A stretch of 64,000 nt of DNA from Gillisia lutea (GCF_021568705.1 NZ_JAKGTH010000010.1:62001-126000), one strand, 5' to 3'. Counted from the stretch's first letter, positions 37,576 through 47,312 are shown. Numbers and translations are program-made. Notes: generated by a model not told the origin, from the sequence alone.

Positions 37576-39360
37576 ATGAGTATTCAAGAAACCATTGAGC
37601 AGCACGTAAAAAATGCAGTATTAGAATTACATGGAGTTAGCTTAGAGCAAGTAGAATTTCAACCTACCCGTAAAGATTTTGAAGGAGATATTACGTTGGT
37701 AACATTTCCTATGTTACGCCAAATAAAAACCAACCCCGTACAATTGGGAGAGGCTATTGGTAAATATTTGGTAGATAATGTGGCTGAGGTAGTGCGATAC
37801 AATGTAATTCAAGGCTTCTTAAATATTGTTCTTGCCGATGCTTTCTACTTGAACAGTTTTAAAGCGATCAAGAAGACGAAGGAATACGGGCGAGTAGCCT
37901 TGACAGAAGACTCAAAAAAGCTTTTAGTGGAGTATTCTTCCCCCAATACCAATAAACCTCTTCACCTAGGGCATGTACGTAATAACCTTTTGGGATATTC
38001 TGTTTCGGAAATCTTGGAGGCTGCGGGGTCTAAAGTTTATAAAACCCAAATCATCAACGATCGCGGAATACATATTTGTAAATCCATGTTGGCATGGGAG
38101 CGATTTGGGAATGGAGAAACCCCAGAATCAACTGGCTTGAAAGGTGATAAACTGGTAGGAAACTATTATGTGCGATTTGATCAGGAATATAAAAAAGAAA
38201 TAGCTGCTTTAATGGCACAAGGTAAAACTGAAGAAGAAGCTAAGGCTGAAGCTCCTATTTTATTAGATGCCCAAAAAATGCTTATTAAATGGGAGGCGGG
38301 AGATGAAGAAACCGTTGATTTATGGAAGAAGATGAATCAATGGGTGTATGATGGGTTTGAGAAGACCTATGATGCATTAGGAGTAGATTTCGATAAGAAC
38401 TATTATGAAAGTCAGACGTATCTTTTAGGGAAATACGTAGTGGCCGATGGTCTTGAGAAAGGTATTTTTTATAAGAAGGAAGACGGAAGTGTATGGATAG
38501 ATCTTACTGATGAAGGTCTGGACGAAAAGATAGTATTGCGTAGTGATGGAACTGCGGTATATATGACTCAAGATATTGGAACAGCTATTCAGAGGATGAA
38601 AGATTTCAATATGGACGGAATGGTTTACACCGTTGGAAATGAACAGGATTACCACTTTAAAGTATTGTTTCTTATTCTGAAAAAACTCGGATTTGAATGG
38701 AGTAATTATCTTTATCATTTAAGTTATGGAATGGTGGATCTTCCTTCAGGAAAAATGAAAAGTAGAGAAGGAACTGTTGTAGATGCAGATGATTTGATCC
38801 AGCAGATGGCAGATACGGCGAAAGCTATTTCTGAAGAACTGGGGAAACTCGATGAGTATTCAGAAGAGGAAAAAGAAGAATTATATAAGATTATTGGGCT
38901 GGGAGCGCTTAAATATTACATCTTAAAGGTAGATCCTAAAAAGCGTATTTTGTTCAACCCAGAAGAGTCAGTAGATTTTCAAGGGAATACGGGGCCATTT
39001 ATTCAATATACGTATGCAAGAATCCAGTCCATTTTAAGAAAAGCAGATTTTGATCTTTCAGAAGAACTTCAGTTAAATGAAAATTATACACTTCACGAGA
39101 AGGAAAAGGAACTAATTAAGCAAATTCAACTTTATCCTGAAACCATTCAATTGGCAGCAGAAAATCATAGTCCGGCATTAATTGCTAACTATACATACGA
39201 TCTAGTGAAAAGTTTTAATTCCTTCTATCAAAATGTTACCATTTTAGGGACGGAAGATATAAATGAGAAGAAATTTAGAGTGCAATTATCACACTCAGTG
39301 GGAGAGGTAATAAAATCGGCATTCCAACTCTTGGGGATTCAAGTGCCAGAACGCATGTAA
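37576..39360 (+). CDS. argS: Arginyl-tRNA synthetase
   Basis: Class I synthetase that charges tRNA-Arg. The 594-residue protein has the N-terminal additional domain (about 1-110) that recognises the tRNA D-loop, and the HIGH-type motif as HLGHVRNNLLG (after SSPNTNKPL, about 119-139). The KMSKS-equivalent is KMKSREGTV, as often found in this enzyme. The C-terminal helical anticodon-binding domain ends VPERM, the usual ArgRS terminus. Monocistronic as far as visible; ffh follows after 137 bases with its own promoter. Confidence 0.98.
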   Translation: MSIQETIEQHVKNAVLELHGVSLEQVEFQPTRKDFEGDITLVTFPMLRQIKTNPVQLGEAIGKYLVDNVAEVVRYNVIQGFLNIVLADAFYLNSFKAIKKTKEYGRVALTEDSKKLLVEYSSPNTNKPLHLGHVRNNLLGYSVSEILEAAGSKVYKTQIINDRGIHICKSMLAWERFGNGETPESTGLKGDKLVGNYYVRFDQEYKKEIAALMAQGKTEEEAKAEAPILLDAQKMLIKWEAGDEETVDLWKKMNQWVYDGFEKTYDALGVDFDKNYYESQTYLLGKYVVADGLEKGIFYKKEDGSVWIDLTDEGLDEKIVLRSDGTAVYMTQDIGTAIQRMKDFNMDGMVYTVGNEQDYHFKVLFLILKKLGFEWSNYLYHLSYGMVDLPSGKMKSREGTVVDADDLIQQMADTAKAISEELGKLDEYSEEEKEELYKIIGLGALKYYILKVDPKKRILFNPEESVDFQGNTGPFIQYTYARIQSILRKADFDLSEELQLNENYTLHEKEKELIKQIQLYPETIQLAAENHSPALIANYTYDLVKSFNSFYQNVTILGTEDINEKKFRVQLSHSVGEVIKSAFQLLGIQVPERM

Positions 39361-39421
39361 TATAGGGTTGGAGTAAAAAAAGTTCTATTTGAAATAGCTT
39401 ACGATTGTTTCAAAATAAAAC

Positions 39422-39452
39422 TTTTCACTTCAGCATCAAATCATTAAATTTG
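39422..39452 (+). promoter_or_regulatory. ffh promoter
   Basis: A perfect -7 TAAATTTG (39445-39452) with a -33-like TTTT (39422-39425) at 19-base spacing. The leader of about 40 bases carries a small hairpin (CCGCT with AGCGG). Confidence 0.65.
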
Positions 39453-39497
39453 CAATCCGCTGTTTAAAAGCGGGATTTATAAAATACAGGAAGAATT

Positions 39498-40826
39498 ATG
39501 TTTGATAATTTAAGTGATAAGTTAGATAGTGCTTTACACATCTTAAAAGGTCATGGACAAATTACTGAGGTAAATGTTGCCGAGACCTTAAAAGAAGTGA
39601 GAAGAGCGTTGGTGGATGCCGATGTAAATTATAAAATAGCTAAAGAATTTACTACTACCGTTAAGGAAAAAGCTTTAGGGCAAGACGTGTTAACAGCGTT
39701 AAAACCCGGGCAATTGATGGTGAAGTTGGTAAAGGATGAACTTACGCAATTAATGGGTGGGGAAGCAGAAGGATTAAATCTTTCTGGTACGCCATCTGTT
39801 ATCCTGATGTCTGGTTTGCAAGGTAGTGGTAAAACCACTTTCTCTGGAAAGCTTGCAAATTACTTAAAAACAAAGAAAACAAAGAAGCCACTTTTAGTTG
39901 CTTGTGATGTTTATAGACCTGCTGCGGTAAATCAGTTACAGGTGGTTGGAGAGCAAATTGACGTTGAAGTATATTCGGAAGAGGGAAATCTTGATCCGGT
40001 AAAAATCTCTCAAAATGCTCTTGCTTACGCTAAACAGAACGGACATAATGTAGTGATTATTGATACCGCTGGTCGTTTAGCAGTAGATGAAGCTATGATG
40101 ACCGAGATAGCTAATATTCATAGTGCTATCCAGCCGCAGGAAACTTTATTCGTGGTAGACTCCATGACAGGGCAAGATGCGGTTAATACTGCAAAAGCTT
40201 TTAATGACCGTCTTAATTTTGATGGTGTTATCCTTACAAAATTAGATGGGGATACTCGTGGGGGAGCTGCTATTTCTATTAAATCGGTAGTCAATAAGCC
40301 TATCAAATTTATTGGTACAGGAGAAAAGATGGATGCTATTGATGTATTCTACCCTTCTCGTATGGCCGATAGAATCTTGGGGATGGGAGATGTGGTATCT
40401 TTAGTAGAACGTGCTCAGGAACAATATGATGAAGAGGAAGCACGTAAACTTCAAAAGAAAATTGCAAAGAACCAGTTTGGGTTTGATGATTTCTTGACCC
40501 AATTGCACCAGATCAAGAAAATGGGATCTATGAAAGATCTTATGGGGATGATCCCGGGAGCAGGGAAGATGTTGAAAGATATAGATATCGACGACGATGC
40601 TTTCAAACATGTTGAAGCAATTATATATTCTATGACAAAAGAGGAGCGAAGCACTCCGACTGTTATAAATGCCAGCAGAAAGAAAAGAATTGCAAAAGGG
40701 TCGGGTACTTCTGTACAGCAGGTGAACCAATTATTGAAGCAGTTCAACCAAATGGGAAAAATGATGAAAATGATGCAAGGCGGTGGCGGAAAGAAGATGA
40801 TGCAGATGATGAAAGGCATGAAATAG
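39498..40826 (+). CDS. ffh: Signal recognition particle GTPase
   Basis: Ffh binds 4.5S RNA and signal sequences and delivers ribosomes to the receptor FtsY and the SecYEG channel. The 442-residue protein has an N domain (about 1-95) and the GTPase domain with GLQGSGKTTFSGKLA, DVYRPAAVNQLQ, DTAGR and TKLDGDTRGG. The methionine-rich M domain starts near residue 300 and ends in a strongly Met/Gly/Lys-rich tail (KMMKMMQGGGGKKMMQMM). It is upstream of folD, with 94 bases between. Confidence 0.99.
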   Translation: MFDNLSDKLDSALHILKGHGQITEVNVAETLKEVRRALVDADVNYKIAKEFTTTVKEKALGQDVLTALKPGQLMVKLVKDELTQLMGGEAEGLNLSGTPSVILMSGLQGSGKTTFSGKLANYLKTKKTKKPLLVACDVYRPAAVNQLQVVGEQIDVEVYSEEGNLDPVKISQNALAYAKQNGHNVVIIDTAGRLAVDEAMMTEIANIHSAIQPQETLFVVDSMTGQDAVNTAKAFNDRLNFDGVILTKLDGDTRGGAAISIKSVVNKPIKFIGTGEKMDAIDVFYPSRMADRILGMGDVVSLVERAQEQYDEEEARKLQKKIAKNQFGFDDFLTQLHQIKKMGSMKDLMGMIPGAGKMLKDIDIDDDAFKHVEAIIYSMTKEERSTPTVINASRKKRIAKGSGTSVQQVNQLLKQFNQMGKMMKMMQGGGGKKMMQMMKGMK

Positions 40827-40920
40827 ATTTTACTGCCAGTAGCAATATACTTTATTATCAAATAATTTGTTTAAACCTGTTAGCCATTAAAAAAAGGGTT
40901 AACTGAAAACACATAACATA

Positions 40921-41811
40921 ATGACAATTCTTGACGGGAAAAAAGTAAGTAATGATATTAAAGATGAAATTGCTGAGGAAGTAAAACAAATGAAAGCCCG
41001 CGGGGAGAAAGTGCCGCATCTCGCAGCGGTGATTGTGGGAAATGACGGTGCAAGTTTAACTTATGTAAACAGTAAGGTAAAGGCTTGTGAGCGAGTTGGA
41101 TTTGAATCTACTTTAGTGAAGATGTCTAGTACAGCAAGCGAAACCGAACTTTTAAAGAAGATAAAAGAGCTGAATGAAGACCCTGATATCGATGGATTTA
41201 TCGTGCAGTTACCTTTACCTACACAAATTGATACTCAAAAAGTATTGCTTACCGTAAATCCTGATAAGGATGTAGATGGTTTTCACCCTATGAACTTCGG
41301 GAAGATGGCACTAGACATGAGTAGCTTTATCCCTGCTACTCCTTATGGTATCTTAGAGTTGTTAGAGCGTTATAATGTTGAGACAAAAGGAAAGCATACT
41401 GTGGTTATTGGAAGAAGTCATATTGTTGGAAGACCAATGAGTATTCTTATGGGAAGAAAAGGCTTTCCTGGAAATTCTACAGTAACGCTTACGCATAGTT
41501 ATACTAAGAATATTACTCAAATTACATCTCAGGCAGACATCATTATAACAGCCTTAGGAAATCCTGAATTTTTAAAGGCGGAAATGGTGAAAGATGGTGC
41601 AGTAGTTATAGATGTTGGAATAACTCGTGTTCCTGATGAAACCAGAGAACGTGGCTATAGAATTACAGGAGATGTAGATTATAAGAATGTAAGTAAGAAA
41701 ACATCTTTTATAACACCTGTTCCCGGGGGAGTGGGACCTATGACAATTGCCATGCTTCTTAAAAACACTTTATTAGCAAGGGAGAACCATAGATTAGCAC
41801 AAGGTCTATAA
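40921..41811 (+). CDS. folD: Methylenetetrahydrofolate dehydrogenase/cyclohydrolase
   Basis: Bifunctional enzyme that oxidises 5,10-methylene-THF and hydrolyses 5,10-methenyl-THF to 10-formyl-THF, feeding purine and initiator-tRNA formylation. The 296 residues contain the catalytic region GNDGASLTYVNSKVKACERVGF (catalytic lysine in YVNSK), DGFIVQLPLPTQID and the NADP site VVIGRSHIVGRPMSILM, ending with TPVPGGVGPMTIAMLLKNT. It ends at a two-way terminator shared with the convergent YkvA gene. Confidence 0.98.
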   Translation: MTILDGKKVSNDIKDEIAEEVKQMKARGEKVPHLAAVIVGNDGASLTYVNSKVKACERVGFESTLVKMSSTASETELLKKIKELNEDPDIDGFIVQLPLPTQIDTQKVLLTVNPDKDVDGFHPMNFGKMALDMSSFIPATPYGILELLERYNVETKGKHTVVIGRSHIVGRPMSILMGRKGFPGNSTVTLTHSYTKNITQITSQADIIITALGNPEFLKAEMVKDGAVVIDVGITRVPDETRERGYRITGDVDYKNVSKKTSFITPVPGGVGPMTIAMLLKNTLLARENHRLAQGL

Positions 41812-41833
41812 AATATGATATATTTAAAATAAT

Positions 41834-41859
41834 AAAAGGCTGCCCTAGGGCAGCCTTTT
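41834..41859. terminator. Bidirectional terminator between folD and the ykvA-like gene
   Basis: A perfect 12-bp inverted repeat (41834-41845 with 41848-41859; AAAAGGCTGCCC and its complement) with a 2-base centre. A tracts on one side and T tracts on the other suit both convergent genes. Confidence 0.92.
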
Positions 41860-41878
41860 ATGTTAGTAGCAACTAATT

Positions 41879-42277
41879 TTATTCTTCAGATTCCAGTTTC
41901 CAATCTAAATAATTGTGGAGATCAGATTCAATAAAGCGTAAACCAAAAGTTAATACGGCAAGATCATCTATATAACCCAGGCCAGGAATAAAATCGGGAA
42001 TAATATCAAATGGATTCAGGATATATAAGAAGCCGAATGCAATTCCGGCAATTGTAAACCAAGGCACATTGGTGTAAATCCCTTTTCGGTAATCTTTAAG
42101 CATTCCAAACATCACTTTTCCCAGTTCAGAATACTTTTGCAAAACATTCGAATTTAAAATCTTATCTGCAATTTCTTCCTGACTGTTCATTACCACGTCT
42201 ACGTCGTCACCCTTAATTTTAGTGATTTCTCCGCTTACGTAATCTTCATCTATTATTTTTCTCTTCTTGTTGAACAT
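41879..42277 (-). CDS. YkvA/DUF1232-family membrane-associated protein
   Basis: A 132-residue protein. The C-terminal half has the DUF1232 signature NPFDIIPDFIPGLGYIDDLAVL (about 90-111) preceded by a hydrophobic helix (FTIAGIAFGFLYIL). The N-terminal half is soluble and charged. Function of the family is unknown. It is the last gene of a likely three-gene unit (VOC protein, AI-2E-family permease, this gene) and starts 24 bases after the permease gene. Confidence 0.85.
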   Translation of the reverse strand: MFNKKRKIIDEDYVSGEITKIKGDDVDVVMNSQEEIADKILNSNVLQKYSELGKVMFGMLKDYRKGIYTNVPWFTIAGIAFGFLYILNPFDIIPDFIPGLGYIDDLAVLTFGLRFIESDLHNYLDWKLESEE

Positions 42278-42301
42278 AATTGTCTTTATTAAAATGTTGC
42301 G

Positions 42302-43321
42302 TTATAAATTATCATTTTCATTTCCGTATTCCTTCTTGTATATTTTTAATATAAGCAAAAACAAGGATATAAGCAGTGGGCCAAATATTAGGCCAATAAA
42401 ACCGAATAAAGGTACTCCTACTACCACGCCAAAAAGTGTGATTAAAGGGTGTACACTGGATAGACGTTCAAGGATGTAGAGCCTAACTAAATTATCGGAA
42501 GCTCCTACTATCGTTAGTCCATATATTAAAATGGCAAAAGCCTGAAAAGTATTCCCTTGTGAAAGCAATAACAGTGTTACAGGTACGATCCCTAAAGTGG
42601 TTCCTATAAACGGAATCATGGAACCTATTACTGTAATAACGAACCAGAAGAAAGGCTCGGGCACACCAAATATTAAGTACCCAATTAATGCAATTATACC
42701 TTGTATTAAGGCTACTAGGGGTATGCCTAAGGCATTGGAGGTTACAGAAGTAGTGCTTTCCTCTCCTATAAGCTTTATATTTTCTTCATTTAAAGGGATA
42801 TAGCTACTTAAGAGCTCCTTCATTTTTTCCTTTTCAATGAGCATATAGTATAGCATAAAATACATAATACCAATTGCTATAAAAGCATTAAAAGTACCAC
42901 CAGCCAAACTTTGAAGGTTTGTTGAAATCCAATTAGTGACCGATTCGCTATCTATAGAACGGCTAACACTGTAACCTATATGTTCTTCCAGAATATTGGC
43001 TTGTTCCTGAATAGCGCTTAGTACTTTTTCCGAATTGGTCACAGCTTTTCCAATTTTTGAGGAAAGCATAATAATAATTAACGTCACAGGAATTAGAATT
43101 CCTACAAAGGAGACCAGCATTAAAAAACCCGCTGCTAAAGATTTTCTCCAACCCTTTTCCACCAGTCTTGTCATCCATTTTCTGAGAATAACATAAAGTG
43201 TTATAGCTCCCAGAACTCCGGAAAGATAGGGGACTATCTCCTTAAAAATTAAAATCCCCAAAAAGATAATAAGCATAAGTACAAACAACTGCCTTACAAG
43301 AGCGGGACTTAATTTTTTCAT
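42302..43321 (-). CDS. AI-2E-family transporter (PerM type)
   Basis: A 339-residue polytopic membrane protein of the AI-2E/PerM family (DUF20), with about seven to eight hydrophobic segments and the family features FGVPEPFFWFVITVIGSMIPFIGTTLGIVP and PLFGFIGLIFGPLLIS. Members export diverse solutes, and some are Na+/H+ antiporters; the name does not establish autoinducer transport. I start at the ATG at 43321 (MKKLSPALVRQ). The frame also reaches a TTG at 43342, which would overlap the end of the VOC gene. The gap to the VOC gene is then 10 bases. Confidence 0.88.
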   Translation of the reverse strand: MKKLSPALVRQLFVLMLIIFLGILIFKEIVPYLSGVLGAITLYVILRKWMTRLVEKGWRKSLAAGFLMLVSFVGILIPVTLIIIMLSSKIGKAVTNSEKVLSAIQEQANILEEHIGYSVSRSIDSESVTNWISTNLQSLAGGTFNAFIAIGIMYFMLYYMLIEKEKMKELLSSYIPLNEENIKLIGEESTTSVTSNALGIPLVALIQGIIALIGYLIFGVPEPFFWFVITVIGSMIPFIGTTLGIVPVTLLLLSQGNTFQAFAILIYGLTIVGASDNLVRLYILERLSSVHPLITLFGVVVGVPLFGFIGLIFGPLLISLFLLILKIYKKEYGNENDNL

Positions 43322-43331
43322 AAATGAAGTT

Positions 43332-43757
43332 CTATTTAGCAAAAAGCTGATCTATGTTCTTAAATGATTTAAACTCTAAAGCATTACCAGATGGATCTTT
43401 AAAAAACATGGTGGCCTGCTCTCCGGTTTTTCCTTTAAACCTAATATAAGGCTCTATTACGAATTGAATATTCTGGTTTTTTAGGTTTTCTGCAAATTGC
43501 TGAAATACGTCCCATTCTAAAACTACTCCAAAGTGAGGGATTGGTACATCTTTTCCATCTACAGGGTTGCCTTTAGGCTCTTTTGTAGAGGGGGTTTCCT
43601 GCTCATGAATAACCAATTGATGTCCAAAAAAATTAAAATCTACCCAATGCTCGCTGCTTCTCCCTTCCTCACAACCTAAAACATCTCTGTAAAAGTTGCG
43701 ATTCTCCTCAACGTTGGAAACCGGAATGGCTAAATGGAAAGGCTGTAAGTTGCTCAT
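43332..43757 (-). CDS. VOC-superfamily protein (glyoxalase/dioxygenase-like)
   Basis: A 141-residue single-module-pair VOC (vicinal oxygen chelate) protein, starting with the typical [23 protein letters not shown] and containing HFGVVLEWD and the C-terminal [18 protein letters not shown]. Metal-ligand candidates are the early His in FHLAIP, the His in PHFGVV and the Glu in LEFK. The family includes lyases, dioxygenases and resistance proteins; the substrate cannot be predicted. It heads a unit with the AI-2E-family permease and YkvA-like gene. Confidence 0.88.
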   Translation of the reverse strand: MSNLQPFHLAIPVSNVEENRNFYRDVLGCEEGRSSEHWVDFNFFGHQLVIHEQETPSTKEPKGNPVDGKDVPIPHFGVVLEWDVFQQFAENLKNQNIQFVIEPYIRFKGKTGEQATMFFKDPSGNALEFKSFKNIDQLFAK

Positions 43758-43945
43758 AAAGATTAAAAATGTTAGTTCTTGTTAGTATGTTGAATTTAAG
43801 AAAAAATACCTTATGCGCTTAACTTCTATAAACACGTAATATTAGCTGAATATGGGGTGCTGTATTAAACCTCATATAATTAATAAAATTAATAAGATAA
43901 GCTTGAAATTAGAGTAGAGATACCGCTAATAATGTGTTAAGATTT

Positions 43946-44785
43946 CTATTTTGAAGAATCTCGCCTGTTTTTACCTTTAAATGAAGGACTTTCTGATCTT
44001 TTCTTAGAAGGAGTCGCTTTCTCTTCTCGTGGGTATGGCTTTACAGGTTTTTTTCTGAATTCCGGTTCATGGGTTTTTGTAGAGTCGGCTACCATTGAAT
44101 TAATTGTAGCTAATTCTTCTTTGGTAAGATCTCGCCATTCTCCAACAGGTATATCTAATGAAACATTCATAATACGAACTCTCTTTAAAGCCGTAACCTC
44201 ATATTCAAGATATTCGCACATTCTTCTAATTTGCCTGTTTAAACCCTGTGTAAGAACAATTCTGAAATCGAATTTACCCAATCTTTCCACTTCGCATTTT
44301 TTAGTAACAGTTTCAAGAATTGGAACTCCCATACTCATACGTTCAATAAATGTTGAGGTAATTGGGCGATTAACAGTAACTACATATTCTTTTTCGTGGT
44401 TATTACGAGCGCGGAGTATTTTATTTACAATATCTCCATCGTTAGTGAGGAAAATAAGACCTTCACTGGCTTTATCGAGCCGACCTATAGGGAAAATTCT
44501 TTTCGGATAATTGATATAGTCTATGATATTATCTTTTTCTACACCGGTATCGGTAGTGCAAACAATGCCTACTGGTTTATTGAAGGCTATATAAACGGAA
44601 TTCTCTTCAGTATTGGATATGGGCTTTCCGTCTACTCTAACAATATCGCCTTCAGCGATTTTAGTTCCCATTTCAGGAACTTCACCATTTACAGTTACTC
44701 GCCCTTGGTCTATTAATTTGTCGGCTTCCCGTCTGGAACAGAATCCGGCTTCACTTAAATATTTATTAATTCGGGTAAGTTGCAT
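43946..44785 (-). CDS. rluF: 23S rRNA pseudouridine synthase, RluF/RsuA family
   Basis: A 279-residue enzyme that isomerises uridine to pseudouridine in rRNA. It has an N-terminal S4 RNA-binding domain ([21 protein letters not shown], about 4-24). The catalytic domain carries the aspartate motif [18 protein letters not shown] (about 97-114) and [17 protein letters not shown]. This pattern fits RluF (23S U2604) better than RsuA or RluB. A basic, disordered tail (about 235-279) ends the protein. A perfect -7 element lies upstream at 44805-44812. Confidence 0.88.
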   Translation of the reverse strand: MQLTRINKYLSEAGFCSRREADKLIDQGRVTVNGEVPEMGTKIAEGDIVRVDGKPISNTEENSVYIAFNKPVGIVCTTDTGVEKDNIIDYINYPKRIFPIGRLDKASEGLIFLTNDGDIVNKILRARNNHEKEYVVTVNRPITSTFIERMSMGVPILETVTKKCEVERLGKFDFRIVLTQGLNRQIRRMCEYLEYEVTALKRVRIMNVSLDIPVGEWRDLTKEELATINSMVADSTKTHEPEFRKKPVKPYPREEKATPSKKRSESPSFKGKNRRDSSK

Positions 44786-44804
44786 AATGATATAATTAAG
44801 GCTG

Positions 44805-44812
44805 CAAATATA
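44805..44812 (-). promoter_or_regulatory. rluF -7 promoter element
   Basis: On the minus strand TATATTTG matches TAnnTTTG exactly, 19 bases before the rluF ATG. I find no convincing -33 element. Confidence 0.5.
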
Positions 44813-44873
44813 CGTCCATCAATTAATAATCTAATCGATAATAGACGAATATGTTTACAGCCTTAATTTGAAT

Positions 44874-45083
44874 TTATTGATTTTTTCTGTTCTCCACAGC
44901 TACCTCATCAGTATCTTTTCGATATTTAAGCATGGAAATTCCCGCGATAAAAAACACAAAGCCTAGAATTGCTAATGCCCAAGGGCTCATCATTAAAGCA
45001 ACGCTTCCGAAAATTCCTAGTACTCCCATGATAAGTGCAATAGCACCTCCAATTAACATAATTACTGCTATAATCTTAATCAT
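44874..45083 (-). CDS. Small two-helix membrane protein
   Basis: A 69-residue peptide with two hydrophobic, glycine-rich helices (about 3-25 and 30-50) and a charged C-terminal tail (KYRKDTDEVAVENRKNQ). I do not recognise a named family; similar short glycine-rich membrane peptides are common in Flavobacteriaceae. It stands alone, 88 bases downstream (minus strand) of nothing obvious and 136 bases from the lipoprotein gene. Confidence 0.65.
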   Translation of the reverse strand: MIKIIAVIMLIGGAIALIMGVLGIFGSVALMMSPWALAILGFVFFIAGISMLKYRKDTDEVAVENRKNQ

Positions 45084-45219
45084 ACTATTAATTATTGGTT
45101 AGAGAGTAAAGTTAATCAAAGAATTTTAACACCCCACAGGATTAACATTTCGTAAAGAGAAGTCCTTTTAAAATCATACCAATTTTAGCGATTAGAATAA
45201 TGTACGTAACTAAGAAATT

Positions 45220-45768
45220 TTACCAGCTAATCATGAAATATTTTATTTTAGCATTATCCGGAATTTGGGATGCTGTAATTCTGGAATCCGTATCATAGCG
45301 AAGACTGGAAGGTAATTCTTTCTTATCTATTGTGAGGTAAAGGTTTAATTCATCTATAAATACAACTGCAGAATTTAGGGTGTTCTCAATTCTGGAAATT
45401 GTATATTTTTCCACCACATCGCCAAACGTGCTTTTTATGCTCAGCCCTTTGTCGGTTTGGTACCTAGAATCTAAAATTTGGATGTATCCAACCGTGCTGG
45501 TAGAGTCAAATTGTTGTACAGGTTCAAGGATTAAGAGAGGAGCACCTTCTTTATCGTATATTTCAATATCACTGGTAGCACTTAAAAATTTAGTACTGGA
45601 AGTGTTTCGAACTATAGAATCTCCTTTAAAGATAGAATCCAGTTGATTGATCTTTATTTCTTTGGTAAGTTGTCCTACGCGGTTATTAATAATTAAAAAT
45701 GGGTCGGAATCACGACCACAAGACATTGCTAAAACTGCTAGTACTATGGTGAAACTTAATTTTTTCAT
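45220..45768 (-). CDS. Predicted lipoprotein of unknown function
   Basis: A 182-residue protein with a lipoprotein signal peptide ending LAMSC (cysteine about residue 17) and a mature part of mixed beta/helix pattern (GAPLLILEPVQQFDS, SIKSTFGDVVEKYTISR). It resembles no enzyme that I know. It begins 14 bases after the HerA-like ATPase gene, so the two are probably co-transcribed. The link between an ATPase and an envelope lipoprotein is not explained. Confidence 0.78.
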   Translation of the reverse strand: MKKLSFTIVLAVLAMSCGRDSDPFLIINNRVGQLTKEIKINQLDSIFKGDSIVRNTSSTKFLSATSDIEIYDKEGAPLLILEPVQQFDSTSTVGYIQILDSRYQTDKGLSIKSTFGDVVEKYTISRIENTLNSAVVFIDELNLYLTIDKKELPSSLRYDTDSRITASQIPDNAKIKYFMISW

Positions 45769-45782
45769 TCTTTGAATTCTTG

Positions 45783-47312
45783 TTACTTAAATGCTTTGTT
45801 TAAAATGCTCATCACTCCTCTAATAAAGGTAGCGCTGGTAAGCACTTTTATTACTGCACCCTGAGTTTTGCTGGAGCTATTCCTGCTTCTTCTCGTGGTG
45901 GTGCGTTCTAGTTTTGCTCTTTCTTTCTTCGCTAATTCCTGAGCTTCTTCTTTTTCTGCTAATTCAATTTTTTTATTCAGGATCTCATAGGCACTTTCTC
46001 TATCTATCTCCTTGTTGTATTTAGGGATAAGTTCAGAAATTTCAAAAAGTTCATCTAATTCCCGTTGAGTTAAAATGTCCATTCGGCTCATAGGAGCTCT
46101 CATCATAGTGGCTGCCAGCGGGGTAGGCCTTCCTTTTTCATCTAAAGCTGAAATTAGCGCTTCTCCTATACCTAACGATGTTAACACTTCTTTGGTATCA
46201 TAATATTCTGAAATAGGATAATTCTCTGCAGTAAGCTTTATGGCTTTTCTATCGTTTGCAGTAAAAGCTCTAAGAGAATGCTGAATCTTTAATCCTAACT
46301 GACTTAGTATTTCCTTGGGAACATCGGTCGGGTTTTGTGTAACAAAATAGATGCCAATTCCTTTCGATCTAATCAATTTTATAATGCTTTCAATCTGGTC
46401 CATCAATGCTCCTGAAGCTTCTTTAAAAATAAGATGAGCCTCGTCAATAAACATTACGAGCTCCGGCTTTTCCATGTCGCCTTTTTCAGGAAAGATAGAA
46501 TAGATTTCTGCTAAGAGACTTAGCATAAATGTGGAGAATAATTTAGGCTTATCCTGAATATCGTTTAATCGAAGAATATTTATATATCCTTTGCCATCGG
46601 GGGTTTTTCTTACTAGATCTTTTACATCAAAAGAAGGTTCTCCAAAGAAGCGTTCCGCCCCTTGCTGTTCCAAAGAAACTATTTTGCGCAAAATAGCACC
46701 GGTAGACATTTTTGATATTCTGCCATAATTCTCTTCAAATTCTTCCCGACCTCCATCAGTAGCAAACTGGATGATCTTTTTCAGGTCTTTTAGATCGAGT
46801 AAGGGTAAATGGTTATCATCACAATATTTGAAAATGATAGCCAATATTCCGGTTTGAGTTTCGGTGAGATCTAAAATCCTGGACAGTAACACAGGTCCAA
46901 ATTCGCTGACGGTAGCTTTAAGTCGGACTCCTTCTTGCTCAGACAGGCTTAATATTTCTACTGGGAACGCTTGTGGCTCAAAGTCGAAACCAATGCTTTG
47001 ATGTCTCGCAGTTATTTTTTCATGTCCGGGAGAAGGTTGTGCTATTCCGCTCAAATCACCTTTTATATCCATTAAAAGTACAGGAACTCCTTTGTTTGAT
47101 AAGTTCTCTGCTAAGATTTGAAGTGTTTTTGTTTTTCCTGTTCCTGTAGCCCCGGCAATTAGCCCATGCCTGTTCATGGTTTTTAAAGGAATTCGAACTT
47201 GCGCTTCAGCCAATGGCTCTGAACCGAGCATTGCTGCTCCCATAAGGATATAATCTCCTTTTGTTTTAAAGCCGGTTTGTATATGCTCTATAAAGCTATC
47301 TTTTTTTTCCAT
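45783..47312 (-). CDS. HerA-like / YjgR-type ATPase (DUF853)
   Basis: A 509-residue P-loop ATPase of the HerA/FtsK-related group, closest in pattern to the DUF853 (YjgR) proteins. Walker A is GATGTGKTK (about residues 34-42), Walker B VMFIDEAHLIF (about 285-295), and a FVTQNPTDVPKEIL sensor-type stretch follows. The last 90 residues are a charged helix (EKEEAQELAKKERAKLERTTTRR) and a short hydrophobic end. HerA in archaea works with NurA nuclease in DNA end resection; no NurA-like gene is next to it and the bacterial role is unknown. Co-transcribed with the lipoprotein gene. Confidence 0.87.
   Translation of the reverse strand: MEKKDSFIEHIQTGFKTKGDYILMGAAMLGSEPLAEAQVRIPLKTMNRHGLIAGATGTGKTKTLQILAENLSNKGVPVLLMDIKGDLSGIAQPSPGHEKITARHQSIGFDFEPQAFPVEILSLSEQEGVRLKATVSEFGPVLLSRILDLTETQTGILAIIFKYCDDNHLPLLDLKDLKKIIQFATDGGREEFEENYGRISKMSTGAILRKIVSLEQQGAERFFGEPSFDVKDLVRKTPDGKGYINILRLNDIQDKPKLFSTFMLSLLAEIYSIFPEKGDMEKPELVMFIDEAHLIFKEASGALMDQIESIIKLIRSKGIGIYFVTQNPTDVPKEILSQLGLKIQHSLRAFTANDRKAIKLTAENYPISEYYDTKEVLTSLGIGEALISALDEKGRPTPLAATMMRAPMSRMDILTQRELDELFEISELIPKYNKEIDRESAYEILNKKIELAEKEEAQELAKKERAKLERTTTRRSRNSSSKTQGAVIKVLTSATFIRGVMSILNKAFK

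Noticed and set aside
40451-40861. 136-codon open frame opposite the end of ffh
   Set aside because: Its hydrophobic look is due to the antisense of the methionine-rich M domain; no signal or promoter supports it.
41834-41859. Long palindrome as a possible mobile-element end or REP-like repeat
   Set aside because: It is single-copy in the window, sits between convergent stops and has A/T tracts, so it is a two-way terminator. The same holds for the repeat at 55400-55443.
42302-43321. AI-2 quorum-sensing export
   Set aside because: The family name is historical; nothing nearby (no luxS, no receptor) supports autoinducer transport.
45783-47312. HerA-type antiphage defence system
   Set aside because: No nuclease, Sir2, NurA or other effector lies beside it, and the sequence fits the widespread DUF853/YjgR group.
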